Below, in pieces: positions 26,636 through 34,042 of a stretch of 37,496 nucleotides of DNA. A program made the position numbers and the translations under genes. Under the pieces are notes generated by a model, which worked only from the letters and a program-made list of their open reading frames with translations, was not told the origin of the DNA and searched no databases. The stretch's first letter is position 1; each line of letters opens with the position of its first letter. This DNA is from Thermovenabulum gondwanense (GTDB taxonomy: Bacteria; Bacillota; Thermosediminibacteria; Thermosediminibacterales; Thermosediminibacteraceae): positions 1 through 37,496 of the forward strand of contig NZ_LOHZ01000045.1 of assembly GCF_001601575.1 (NCBI RefSeq). The letters run 5' to 3'.

Positions 26636-27988
26636 TCATCTCCCTATGGTTACTCCTGTATAGTAAAAAGAAAGTATATCCTTATAATTATATCCTTTTT
26701 CTGCCATTACCCTGGCACCCCACTGGCTCATCCCTATTCCGTGTCCCCAGCCTCGGCCGATAATTTTAATCCCGGAAGCGGCCTGGAGCTTATTTATAGT
26801 ATCTTTCCCCATAATATAAATGTTTAATAAATCGGATAAGGAATTTTTACCATTTTTTGATTCAATATAAACTTTGTCTGAAGCATCAAAACCGTTTAAA
26901 CTAAATATTCCATTACCGGTAATTGCATATATTTGTCTTTCGGTAGTTATGTTTTTGTTTACTTCAAAAAGAGTGCTTTTTAAAGAAAGCAAATTTCTTA
27001 TTTCATTAGAGGAAAAGGATTTTTCCCCTTTTGTCCCTTTTATTATAACTTTTTTTACCCTACCGGTGCTGCTCCTCTCAGAAATTATAAAATCCGTTAT
27101 ATCTCCGGGATCGAAGCCCATTGTTTTTAAATAGTTTCCCAGCTCCTCAAAAGAAAAATGTTTTTCCCATACATCCGCTACTTCCTCTGAAAATAGGTCT
27201 TTCTTTGATTTGAGATAAGGCAGTTCCTGTGTGTACCAATCTTTGAAATCTTCCGTAAATCCTCCGCTATTGGAATGAAAAAAGGCCAATACGGGCTTAT
27301 CTTTATAATATATTATTTCTCCCCGGGTTAATTCTACAGCCTGGTTGGTCCTCGGACTTTCGCAATCATAACCTCCGTAAACTTGATCAGAAGAATTTGC
27401 CGTTAAATCAAAACCGTACTTAGCCCATTTATTTAAGTTGTATACCGCAAAAGTTCTGGCTGCAACTGCTTGAGCCTTCAAAGCCTCCATAGGCCACGAA
27501 GGTGCCATTTCAAGAGGTATTACACCGTAAAGGTATTCTTCAATGTTTAATTCATTTATTGCCGTCATACCTTTTTTTGATAAATCAGGGAACAATCCAA
27601 TATTACCTCTGTATTGCTTTCCTTCAAAAAAAATAATTCCAGATTTTGAGGAAATATAAACGGGTTTTTCCGGTGATATCTCAAGACTCAAATTGGAAAT
27701 AGGGTTACCGGATTTTAAAAATATTACTTTTCCATTTTGCAGGGCTACCTCTAATTCAGTAAAATCTATTTCAGCAATTACTTTAAATTCTCCATTTTCA
27801 TTATTTTGTTTAACCAAAATATTAAATCCCGAACTTGATCTTATAGTATAACTTTCCTTTGCGGTTTTATCAAAAAAAAGTCCTATTCTAATATTTTTTT
27901 CAGATACATCCTGACCATAAACCGGAAAATTAGCGAATGCTAGAACGATCCAAAATATCATCGCAAAGGATAATAAAAATTTTTTCAT
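26636..27988 (-). CDS. SpoIID/LytB domain protein
   Basis: About 450 residues with an N-terminal signal peptide (MKKFLLSFAMIFWIVLAFANFPVYG). The SpoIID/LytB domain has LNIEEYLYGVIPLEMAPSWP, LKAQAVAARTFAV, SSDQVYGGY, TRGEIIYYKDKPVLAFFHSNSGG and the closing GRGWGHGIGMSQWGA. SpoIID itself is a lytic transglycosylase for engulfment; this gene is in the ruvB-queA cluster rather than with spoIIM or murAA, so it may be a paralogue. ATG at 27988 is favoured with GGGG 8 bases upstream; GTG at 27997 is the alternative. It follows ruvB closely. Confidence 0.88.
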   Translation of the reverse strand: MKKFLLSFAMIFWIVLAFANFPVYGQDVSEKNIRIGLFFDKTAKESYTIRSSSGFNILVKQNNENGEFKVIAEIDFTELEVALQNGKVIFLKSGNPISNLSLEISPEKPVYISSKSGIIFFEGKQYRGNIGLFPDLSKKGMTAINELNIEEYLYGVIPLEMAPSWPMEALKAQAVAARTFAVYNLNKWAKYGFDLTANSSDQVYGGYDCESPRTNQAVELTRGEIIYYKDKPVLAFFHSNSGGFTEDFKDWYTQELPYLKSKKDLFSEEVADVWEKHFSFEELGNYLKTMGFDPGDITDFIISERSSTGRVKKVIIKGTKGEKSFSSNEIRNLLSLKSTLFEVNKNITTERQIYAITGNGIFSLNGFDASDKVYIESKNGKNSLSDLLNIYIMGKDTINKLQAASGIKIIGRGWGHGIGMSQWGARVMAEKGYNYKDILSFYYTGVTIGR

Positions 27989-28003
27989 CCATAGCACCCC
28001 ATT

Positions 28004-29002
28004 TCAATCCCTTTTAATACCCAAATGCTCGTAAGCCTTTTCAGCGGCCATTCTTCCTCTTGCGGTCCTTATAATAAATCCCTCTTTTAATAAATAGGGT
28101 TCATAAATATCTTCTATTGTCGATACTTCCTCATTTAAAGCTGAAGCCAAGGCCTCTATTCCTACGGGCCCTCCCTTAAATCTCTCTATTATGGTCAACA
28201 ATAGCCTTCTATCCTCTTGATCGAGCCCCTTGGAATCCACATTCAATAATTTCAAACCTTCTTCCGCCACTTCCCGGGTAATTATCCCTTTTGCTTTTAC
28301 CTGGGCAAAGTCTCTTATCCTCCTTAAAAGGCGGTTTGCAATTCTCGGTGTTCCCCGGGAACATTCAGCAATTTTCTCTGCCGCCTCTACATCTATAATT
28401 ACGCCGAGAATTTCAGCAGCTCTTTTAATAATCAACATCAATTCTTCCTTTTTGTAAAATTCCAAATGGCATCTTACCCCAAATCTATCCCTTAAAGGAG
28501 AGGTAAGCATACCAGCTTTGGTTGTTGCTCCTATTAGAGTAAAGGGTTTTAAATTAAGCCTTATGGATTTTGCCGCAGGTCCTTTGCCTATGACTATGTC
28601 CAAGCAAAAGTCCTCCATCGCAGGATATAAAACTTCTTCTACCGATGGATGCAGTCTGTGAATTTCATCTATGAAAAGTATATCGCCTTCTCCCAAACCC
28701 GTTAATATTGCTGCCAAATCACCCGGTCTTTCAATAGCAGGACCGGAAGTAATCCTTATATTAACCCCCATTTCCTTAGCTATTATAAATGCTAAGGTGG
28801 TCTTACCGAGACCAGGAGGACCGTAAAGCAATACATGATCCAAGGGTTCTTTCCTCATCAGTGCGGCTTTTACGAAAATTCTAAGATTTTCTTTCACGCT
28901 CTCCTGCCCTATGTATTCGTCAAAGGTCTTTGGCCTAAGGCTTATTTCCAGTTCAGCATCTTCGCTGTTTTTCAACAAAGGAGTAACAATTCTATCTTTC
29001 AA
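28004..29002 (-). CDS. ruvB: Holliday junction DNA helicase RuvB
   Basis: 332 residues. AAA+ motor that drives branch migration with RuvA. Walker A is [12 protein letters not shown], Walker B is [10 protein letters not shown], sensor 1 is LIGATTKAG, and the C-terminal winged helix has [21 protein letters not shown]. It starts at TTG 29002 with AGGTGATG upstream. It is read with ruvC and ruvA, 12 bases after ruvA. Confidence 0.97.
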   Translation of the reverse strand: MKDRIVTPLLKNSEDAELEISLRPKTFDEYIGQESVKENLRIFVKAALMRKEPLDHVLLYGPPGLGKTTLAFIIAKEMGVNIRITSGPAIERPGDLAAILTGLGEGDILFIDEIHRLHPSVEEVLYPAMEDFCLDIVIGKGPAAKSIRLNLKPFTLIGATTKAGMLTSPLRDRFGVRCHLEFYKKEELMLIIKRAAEILGVIIDVEAAEKIAECSRGTPRIANRLLRRIRDFAQVKAKGIITREVAEEGLKLLNVDSKGLDQEDRRLLLTIIERFKGGPVGIEALASALNEEVSTIEDIYEPYLLKEGFIIRTARGRMAAEKAYEHLGIKRD

Positions 29003-29014
29003 AAAACATCACCT

Positions 29015-29575
29015 CTATTTTGAAAAAAACTTCAGAGCTTCTTTTATTATCTCCTCGGTGTCCTTTGTTTTATCTACATTTGAAAGGGCTTTGTTTACTT
29101 CTTCCATTTTGAATCCTAAGGTTAATAGTACTTCCCTTGCTTCATAAATAGAATTTGAATCGCTTTCAATATATTTTATTTTATCTTTTAATTCCAGAAT
29201 CAATTTCTGAGCCGTTTTTTTCCCTATACCGGGAATCGAACTCAGCTTGCTGACATCTTCAAAACTGATTGCTTTTTTTAATAAATTTACATCTGAATAC
29301 GATAATATCGTAAGAGCAAGTTTTGGTCCTATTCCAGAAACTTTATTTAGGGAAATAAAAAAATCCCTCTCCTCCCTGTCGTAAAAACCGTATAAATCTA
29401 AAGAATCTTCCTTAACCACTAAGTAGCTAAAAAGCTTTATTTCTTGTTTTATGTACTCTTTTATCTTTTCATAGGTATTAAGGGATATGTTCATCCTGTA
29501 TCCAAGGCCACCTGCTTCGATAATGGCAAAAGAGGGGTTTAAATCTATCAGTATACCTTTTATGAATTCGAACAT
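29015..29575 (-). CDS. ruvA: Holliday junction DNA helicase subunit RuvA
   Basis: 186 residues. The N-terminal OB domain (MFEFIKGILIDLNPSFAIIEAGGLGYRM) is followed by two helix-hairpin-helix motifs (LNKVSGIGPKLALTILS and LSSIPGIGKKTAQKLILELKDK), then a linker and the C-terminal domain that contacts RuvB. It is one of the complete ruvC-ruvA-ruvB set, 3 bases after ruvC, with GGGGTG as binding site inside the ruvC end. Confidence 0.96.
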   Translation of the reverse strand: MFEFIKGILIDLNPSFAIIEAGGLGYRMNISLNTYEKIKEYIKQEIKLFSYLVVKEDSLDLYGFYDREERDFFISLNKVSGIGPKLALTILSYSDVNLLKKAISFEDVSKLSSIPGIGKKTAQKLILELKDKIKYIESDSNSIYEAREVLLTLGFKMEEVNKALSNVDKTKDTEEIIKEALKFFSK

Positions 29576-29578
29576 TTT

Positions 29579-30067
29579 TTACACCCCGTAAATTTTTTCT
29601 ATGTTTTTACAATAAAGATGACACAGGGCCACCGCCAAAGCATCAGCAGCATCATCCGGCTTTGGTAATTCTTTTAGATTAAGCAGTACCCTTGTCATTT
29701 CCTGTATTTGGTTTTTTTTAGCCCATCCATATCCCACTACCATCTGTTTTATCTGAAGAGGTGTATATTCATATATTTCCACCCCTTTTAATGCAGCGGC
29801 CAAAAGCGCAACCCCGCGGGCTTCGCCTACGGAAATAGCCGTCTTGGCATTCTTGTTAAAAAACAGTTCTTCCACCGCCACAGCATCGGGATTGTACTTT
29901 TCCAACAATTCTATATAACTTTCATACACCTTTTTTAATCTTTTGGGCTTGGAAAGGTCGCTCCCGGTTTCAATAACACCATAATCAATTACTTCGATCC
30001 TGTCCTTTTCGTAAAGAACACCGTAACCGCAAATTGCAATACCCGGATCTATGCCTATTACTATCAT
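29579..30067 (-). CDS. ruvC: Crossover junction endodeoxyribonuclease RuvC
   Basis: 162 residues. RNase H-like resolvase that cuts Holliday junctions. IGIDPG has the first catalytic Asp (D6), AVEELFF the Glu, and PKPDDAADALAVALCH the paired Asp. The gene heads the ruvC-ruvA-ruvB-spoIID-queA cluster. ATG is preceded by GGAGATATTTT. No clear promoter was found between the bofC terminator and the ruvC start. Confidence 0.96.
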   Translation of the reverse strand: MIVIGIDPGIAICGYGVLYEKDRIEVIDYGVIETGSDLSKPKRLKKVYESYIELLEKYNPDAVAVEELFFNKNAKTAISVGEARGVALLAAALKGVEIYEYTPLQIKQMVVGYGWAKKNQIQEMTRVLLNLKELPKPDDAADALAVALCHLYCKNIEKIYGV

Positions 30068-30122
30068 AAAATATCTCCTTTTTTATAATTTCTTCATCAA
30101 TAGAGCTTTTTCCTTCAATATA

Positions 30123-30161
30123 AAAAAAGCCTTCTTTTAAATATTAAAAGAAAGCTTTTTA
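30123..30161 (-). terminator. Terminator after bofC
   Basis: Minus-strand hairpin AAAGCTTTCTTTTAA-TATT-TAAAAGAAGGCTTT followed by TTTTA, with a couple of wobble pairs. It separates the yebC-bofC unit from ruvC. Confidence 0.75.
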
Positions 30162-30165
30162 AAAA

Positions 30166-30705
30166 TCAATTACTTAACCCTTCTAATATTTTATAAAATT
30201 CTTCCCTGTCCTTTATAACAATACCCCGTTCTAAAATATCCCTATCTTCTTCTTTCAAAACATCGGTGGGAATATCGGTTTTTTCTATAATCACCGAAGG
30301 TTCTCCCGGTACTCCCTTAAACAATGAAACAAAACCGTCTTTTGTCCCTATATAATAATGGTCATCGCAATAAGAATCTTCTTCCTTTTTTATAATTATT
30401 TCATCCGAAGAAAATTTCTCTATTTTTACACCGCTTTCCAATCCCTTTTCAAAATCGGTAAACTTTTGTCCAATATATTTTTGAACAGGTATATCAAAAA
30501 CCCTGGTATGTCCACATTTTTTGTAGTATGTAAAGCATACTATTCTGGTTTTTTCTGTAATTATTTCATCTTCAAAGGTATGTTTAACAATATTTGAAAG
30601 TTCAGAGGATTTTGGAAGGAAATTATAATTTTTTGGAAAAATACTTCCCAGCAGGACTCCCAGAAAAAAAATTATAAAATAAACAAAATAAATTTTTTTG
30701 GGCAT
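30166..30705 (-). CDS. bofC: BofC-like sporulation protein
   Basis: 179 residues with an N-terminal membrane helix or signal anchor (residues 6-23). The C-terminal half has CDDHYYIGTKDGFVSLFKGVPGE and TDIPTDVLKEEDRDILERGI, as in the BofC C-terminal domain. In Bacillus subtilis BofC is made in the forespore, acts in the intermembrane space and controls the SpoIVB protease that signals sigma-K activation; the same role is inferred. GGAGG stands 7 bases before the ATG. A sigma-G type promoter and a start-blocking inverted repeat lie directly upstream. It follows yebC by 67 bases. Confidence 0.85.
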   Translation of the reverse strand: MPKKIYFVYFIIFFLGVLLGSIFPKNYNFLPKSSELSNIVKHTFEDEIITEKTRIVCFTYYKKCGHTRVFDIPVQKYIGQKFTDFEKGLESGVKIEKFSSDEIIIKKEEDSYCDDHYYIGTKDGFVSLFKGVPGEPSVIIEKTDIPTDVLKEEDRDILERGIVIKDREEFYKILEGLSN

Positions 30706-30743
30706 ACTAATTCCTCCTTTATTTCAAGAAATTAGTATGCCCA
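30699..30743 (-). promoter_or_regulatory. Inverted repeat covering the bofC start codon
   Basis: A 14-bp perfect inverted repeat: TGGGCATACTAATT at 30699-30712 (plus strand) and AATTAGTATGCCCA at 30730-30743, with a 17-base loop. In mRNA read through from yebC the arm containing the bofC ATG would be paired and GGAGG would sit in the loop. No T run follows, so it is not a terminator. Confidence 0.85.
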
Positions 30744-30762
30744 TATTTACGTCGAAATATTC
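30733..30762 (-). promoter_or_regulatory. Sigma-G type promoter of bofC
   Basis: Minus-strand GAATA (30758-30762), a spacer of exactly 18 bases, and CATACTA (30733-30739). This fits the Bacillus sigma-G consensus (GMATR-N18-CATHMTA) at every position. Transcription would start near 30725, so the upstream arm of the inverted repeat would not be in the mRNA. Confidence 0.8.
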
Positions 30763-30772
30763 AAATTCGGTT

Positions 30773-31498
30773 TTATTTAGAGTCGTAGTTAGAATACACT
30801 TCTTCTACATCATCATGATCTTCCAAGACATCAAGCAATTTTTCCAACATCTCCGCGTCTTTGCCACTTACCTCTACCGTGCTTTTCGGAAGGTAAGTTA
30901 TTTCGGCCGAAGAAAGAACAATATTATTATCCTTTAAAGCCTTTTTTACCTGTTCATAATTTTCCGTTGATGTGGTGATTTCTATTGAATCTTCTTGCTC
31001 CTGTATATCCTCAGCTCCTGCTTCAATGGCAATCATCATAATGTCATCTACATTCGTTCTTTCATTTTTTTCTATTAAAATAAGCCCCTTTTTTTCAAAC
31101 ATCCAGGCTACGCAACCGGCTTCGCCGAGATTTCCACCGTATTTATCGAAAAGATGGCGAATTTCGCTGGCAGTCCTGTTTCTATTATCCGTCATAGCCG
31201 ATAACATTATAGCGACACCGCCGGGACCGTAACCTTCATACATAACATGTTCTACATTTTCGCCACCTAACTCTCCACTACCTCTTTTAATTGCCCGCAT
31301 TATGTTTTCGTTGGGCATATTAGCTTCTTTCGCTTTTTCTATAAGATCCCTTAATTTGCTGTTGGCATTAGGATCAGGGCCGCCTTCCCTAACTGCAACA
31401 ATTATCATTTTGCTAAGCTTCGTATAAAGCTTTCCCTTTTGAGCATCCATTTTTGCTTTTTTATGCTTGATATTTGCCCATTTTGAATGCCCCGACAT
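30773..31498 (-). CDS. yebC: YebC/PmpR family DNA-binding or translation-associated protein
   Basis: 241 residues with the family start MSGHSKWANIKHKKAKMDAQKGKLYTKLSK, then GGPDPNANSKLRDLIEKAK and YEGYGPGGVAIM. YebC proteins are described as transcriptional regulators (PmpR) and, more recently, as factors helping ribosomes at proline stretches; which applies here is open. GGGAGGGG precedes the ATG. It has its own promoter and is followed by bofC. In many clostridia the neighbour ruvC follows yebC, as here after bofC. Confidence 0.95.
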   Translation of the reverse strand: MSGHSKWANIKHKKAKMDAQKGKLYTKLSKMIIVAVREGGPDPNANSKLRDLIEKAKEANMPNENIMRAIKRGSGELGGENVEHVMYEGYGPGGVAIMLSAMTDNRNRTASEIRHLFDKYGGNLGEAGCVAWMFEKKGLILIEKNERTNVDDIMMIAIEAGAEDIQEQEDSIEITTSTENYEQVKKALKDNNIVLSSAEITYLPKSTVEVSGKDAEMLEKLLDVLEDHDDVEEVYSNYDSK

Positions 31499-31531
31499 TT
31501 GTCTCCCCTCCCTTTTTTAACTTCCTAAATT

Positions 31532-31559
31532 ATTTTAGCATAAAAAAATTATTAGTAAA
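31532..31559 (-). promoter_or_regulatory. Probable promoter of yebC
   Basis: Minus-strand TTTACT (31554-31559), 16-base spacer ending in TGC, and TAAAAT (31532-31537). It lies just after the nadE stop, giving a leader of about 25 bases. Confidence 0.6.
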
Positions 31560-31569
31560 AGAAGAGAAG

Positions 31570-32283
31570 TTAAAAAGGTGGTATAAGAGGTAATCTCCTT
31601 TTATGTTCACTTTTTTTATTCATATTTTCTATTTTTTCCTTTACGTGAGGCAATGCTTCACCCGTTAAGATATAAGTATCCAGCTCTTTATAAGATATAC
31701 CCATCTCTCCTTCATCGGTTTGCCCTTCCCACAAACCGGCCGTAGGAGGCTTATCAATAATATCCTCGGGAATTTCAAAAAACCTTGCCAAATCCCTAAC
31801 CTGGGATTTTACCAAATTACCCAGCGGTAACAGGTCAACCCCACCATCACCATATTTTGTAAAATACCCAACCGTAAGCTCGCTTTTATTTCCCGTCCCT
31901 ATAACCAGGTAATTTCTTAAAGCAGCATAATAATAAAGGGTAATCATACGAAGCCTTGGCTTAATATTTGCCTTCGCCGTTTTATTTTCAGTGGGGTCTA
32001 AAATAGTCAAAAAGGTATCATAAACTGGGTCCAGGGAAATTTTTTTTAAGGGGATTTCAAATTTTTTTGCAACTTTTATTGCATCTTCCTCATCTTTTTT
32101 ACTACTGTAACAGGGAAGGAATAGACCCAGAATATCTTGACCAAAGGCTTTTTTACATAATACCGCTACCACTGCCGAGTCAATCCCGCCGCTCATACCA
32201 AATACTGCTCCGGTTGCCCCAGCACTGTAAACTTTTTCTTTTAGCCAATCCACCAGTTTACCTGCAAGTATTTCTGTATTCAA
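31570..32283 (-). CDS. nadE: NAD+ synthetase, ammonia-dependent
   Basis: 237 residues, the short form without a glutaminase domain, so free ammonia (or a separate partner) supplies nitrogen to convert NaAD to NAD. The PP-loop is FGMSGGIDSA (residues 28-37), and GTGNKSELTVGYFTKYGDGG and PTAGLWEGQTDEGEMGISY are the substrate and adenylate segments. It follows the YigZ-family gene by 22 bases and shares its transcript. Confidence 0.95.
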   Translation of the reverse strand: MNTEILAGKLVDWLKEKVYSAGATGAVFGMSGGIDSAVVAVLCKKAFGQDILGLFLPCYSSKKDEEDAIKVAKKFEIPLKKISLDPVYDTFLTILDPTENKTAKANIKPRLRMITLYYYAALRNYLVIGTGNKSELTVGYFTKYGDGGVDLLPLGNLVKSQVRDLARFFEIPEDIIDKPPTAGLWEGQTDEGEMGISYKELDTYILTGEALPHVKEKIENMNKKSEHKRRLPLIPPF

Positions 32284-32305
32284 TGTAATGCCTCCTTCTA
32301 ACTGT

Positions 32306-32959
32306 TTACATAAAATTATTATCGTTATCTATTTCAGCAAAATCGTTACCTAACCATCTAACAGTTACATTTAAATATCCATTATCTTTTACCAACACAT
32401 CGGGAGAAAGACCTAAATAATAGGGTTTAAATATTTCAAAAATTACTTTTTCCAAATATCGTTTTTCTTTAATTACAAAACCTTTTTCCTTGAAGAGTTT
32501 CTCTATCTTATTAAATATTTGATAATCTACCTCCATTAAATACCTATCACATTTAATTTTTTTTATAATACCCGCCTTTTCTATACCTTGTTTTGCACAT
32601 TCGCCATATGCCCTGATCAATCCTCCCGCTCCCAGTAATATGCCTCCAAAGTACCTTGTAACTACAACCACGGTATTTTTTAAATTTTTCATTCTTATTA
32701 TTTCTAATATTGGCTTTCCAGCAGTACCGCTCGGTTCACCATCATCATTTGATTTTTGTATCTCCTCGACCTCAAGGCCCACGCTAAAAGCATAAGTGTT
32801 GTGTGTGGCATCGTAGTATTTTCTTTTTATCGAAGAAATAAATGTTTCCGCTTCATTTATAGTTTCCACCGATTTAACATGAGCTATAAACCTGGATTTT
32901 TTTATTAATAATTCCGCTTGCGATTCGTGTTTTACCGTCAGATATTCCATTATTGCCAT
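32306..32959 (-). CDS. yigZ: YigZ/IMPACT (UPF0029) family protein
   Basis: 217 residues. The Impact N-terminal domain has KKSRFIAHVKSV, ATHNTYAF, DDGEPSGTAGKPIL and VVVVTRYFGGILLGAGGLIRAYG, and a C-terminal DUF1949 domain follows. The biochemical role is not known. The start is ATG at 32959 with AGGTG at rather long spacing (about 13 bases); ATG at 32950 is an alternative. It heads a unit with nadE and has a promoter-like TTGACT-17-AATAAT upstream. Confidence 0.92.
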   Translation of the reverse strand: MAIMEYLTVKHESQAELLIKKSRFIAHVKSVETINEAETFISSIKRKYYDATHNTYAFSVGLEVEEIQKSNDDGEPSGTAGKPILEIIRMKNLKNTVVVVTRYFGGILLGAGGLIRAYGECAKQGIEKAGIIKKIKCDRYLMEVDYQIFNKIEKLFKEKGFVIKEKRYLEKVIFEIFKPYYLGLSPDVLVKDNGYLNVTVRWLGNDFAEIDNDNNFM

Positions 32960-32994
32960 AATTTGTTTTTCACACCTTTTTTTATACTATTTTA

Positions 32995-33023
32995 ATTATT
33001 ATTTTTTAATAGCACAAAGTCAA
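32995..33023 (-). promoter_or_regulatory. Possible promoter of yigZ-nadE
   Basis: Minus-strand TTGACT (33018-33023), 17-base spacer, AATAAT (32995-33000). It is next to the SleB-gene terminator. Confidence 0.55.
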
Positions 33024-33033
33024 TATTAAATTT

Positions 33034-33067
33034 AAAACCCTGTGATTTAAAAACCACAGGGTTTTTA
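33034..33067 (-). terminator. Terminator after the SleB-like gene
   Basis: Minus-strand stem AAAACCCTGTG with CACAGGGTTTT, 9- to 10-base loop, followed by TTTTAAATTT. Confidence 0.8.
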
Positions 33068-33081
33068 TGAAATTTTCTTTT

Positions 33082-33768
33082 TTATTTAAAAAATACGTGG
33101 TCTCCAATAATAACGGTTACCGGCCTTTGCCGTACCCATAAATCATTAGTCTTTTTTGGATTATAGTAACCTATTGCTCCCTTTGAAGGATCGAAACCTG
33201 AAAGAGCATCATAGACCGCTTTCCTTGCCGTTTCATCCGGAACTAAATTTATCTGTCCATCCGGAACGCAACTATACTGATAACGGCCTCCCTCAATTTG
33301 GAATATTACTTCCGGAATCGAATTGGGGTATAAGGGACTTTTTATCCTGTTCAATACCGATGCCGCTACAGCCACCTGGCCTATATAAGGTTCACCCCTG
33401 GCTTCTGCATAAACAAGTCTTGCCAGCAGTTCAATATCTCTCGCTGAAAACCTACCTTCATATCCTCTGTAAGTATTATCGAAACTTAAGTTTAAAGCTC
33501 TTAATGTCCAATAACCAGCAATACCGTCAACTTTTAATCCCCGCGACCTCTGAAAGTTCATTACAGCAAGCTTTGTTCTCCAACCGAATACTCCATCAAC
33601 ACTTCCGTAGTAATAACCCAATTCCTTGAGCTTTTGCTGTAATAAAGCAACTTCTCTTCCTCTCATTCCTTCTTTTAAAACTATCCCACTCGTCGATGCA
33701 AAAACATGGGAGGTAATAAGAATTCCCATCAAAAGAATTATAAAGAAAATAAGCATTTTTTTTCTCAT
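33082..33768 (-). CDS. sleB: SleB-like spore cortex-lytic enzyme
   Basis: 228 residues. A signal peptide (residues 1-24), a peptidoglycan-binding type 1 domain (about 31-92: GMRGREVALLQQKLKELGYY, DGVFGWRTKLAVMNFQ) and a Hydrolase_2/SleB catalytic domain (from about 110: LLARLVYAEARGEPYIGQVAVAASVLNR; likely catalytic Glu122). It ends in PVTVIIGDHVFFK, as in SleB. The enzyme degrades cortex muramic-lactam during germination; a vegetative role for paralogues exists. GGAGG precedes the ATG and is partly in a hairpin. No ypeB-like partner follows; it is a single-gene unit. Confidence 0.9.
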   Translation of the reverse strand: MRKKMLIFFIILLMGILITSHVFASTSGIVLKEGMRGREVALLQQKLKELGYYYGSVDGVFGWRTKLAVMNFQRSRGLKVDGIAGYWTLRALNLSFDNTYRGYEGRFSARDIELLARLVYAEARGEPYIGQVAVAASVLNRIKSPLYPNSIPEVIFQIEGGRYQYSCVPDGQINLVPDETARKAVYDALSGFDPSKGAIGYYNPKKTNDLWVRQRPVTVIIGDHVFFK

Positions 33769-33773
33769 TTTTT

Positions 33774-33803
33774 ATCCTCCTTTTCTTGGGAGGCCAGAAG
33801 GAT
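33774..33803 (-). promoter_or_regulatory. Hairpin over the sleB Shine-Dalgarno
   Basis: Minus-strand ATCCTTCT (33796-33803) can pair with AGGAGGAT (33774-33781), 8 pairs with one G-U, covering the ribosome binding site. CCTCC in the loop could also pair with GGAGG. No promoter of a sporulation sigma factor was recognised. Confidence 0.5.
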
Positions 33804-33829
33804 GTTTCTAATATTTTAACACAAAAAAC

Positions 33830-33999
33830 TTTAAATTAAAAAAAGCAAAAATCCCTGTATTTTAATTAAAGATTCTTTAATAAATCATTTTATGTAAACA
33901 TTTTTAGTATATATAAATATACTCCCTTTCTTATCTTTTATATATAAAATGTATAATTTTTCTATTTTAATATTCATATTTTTCATTAAATTTTTATAT
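33830..33999. other. AT-rich spacer without features
   Basis: Very AT-rich stretch between the sleB start and the terminator of the FAD gene. I see no gene, RNA or clear promoter in it. Confidence 0.5.
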
Positions 34000-34036
34000 A
34001 AAAATGCTGCTGAACAAAATGTTCAACAGCATTTTT
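34000..34036 (-). terminator. Terminator after the FAD oxidoreductase gene
   Basis: Minus-strand hairpin with arms AAAATGCTGTTGAACA and TGTTCAGCAGCATTTT (one G-U-type mismatch), then TTATA. Confidence 0.85.
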
Positions 34037-34042
34037 AAAATT

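Noticed and set aside
30699-30743. Inverted repeat as terminator of yebC
   Set aside because: On the minus strand the second arm is followed by A-rich sequence, not T, and on the plus strand there is no T run either; it fits start-codon control better.
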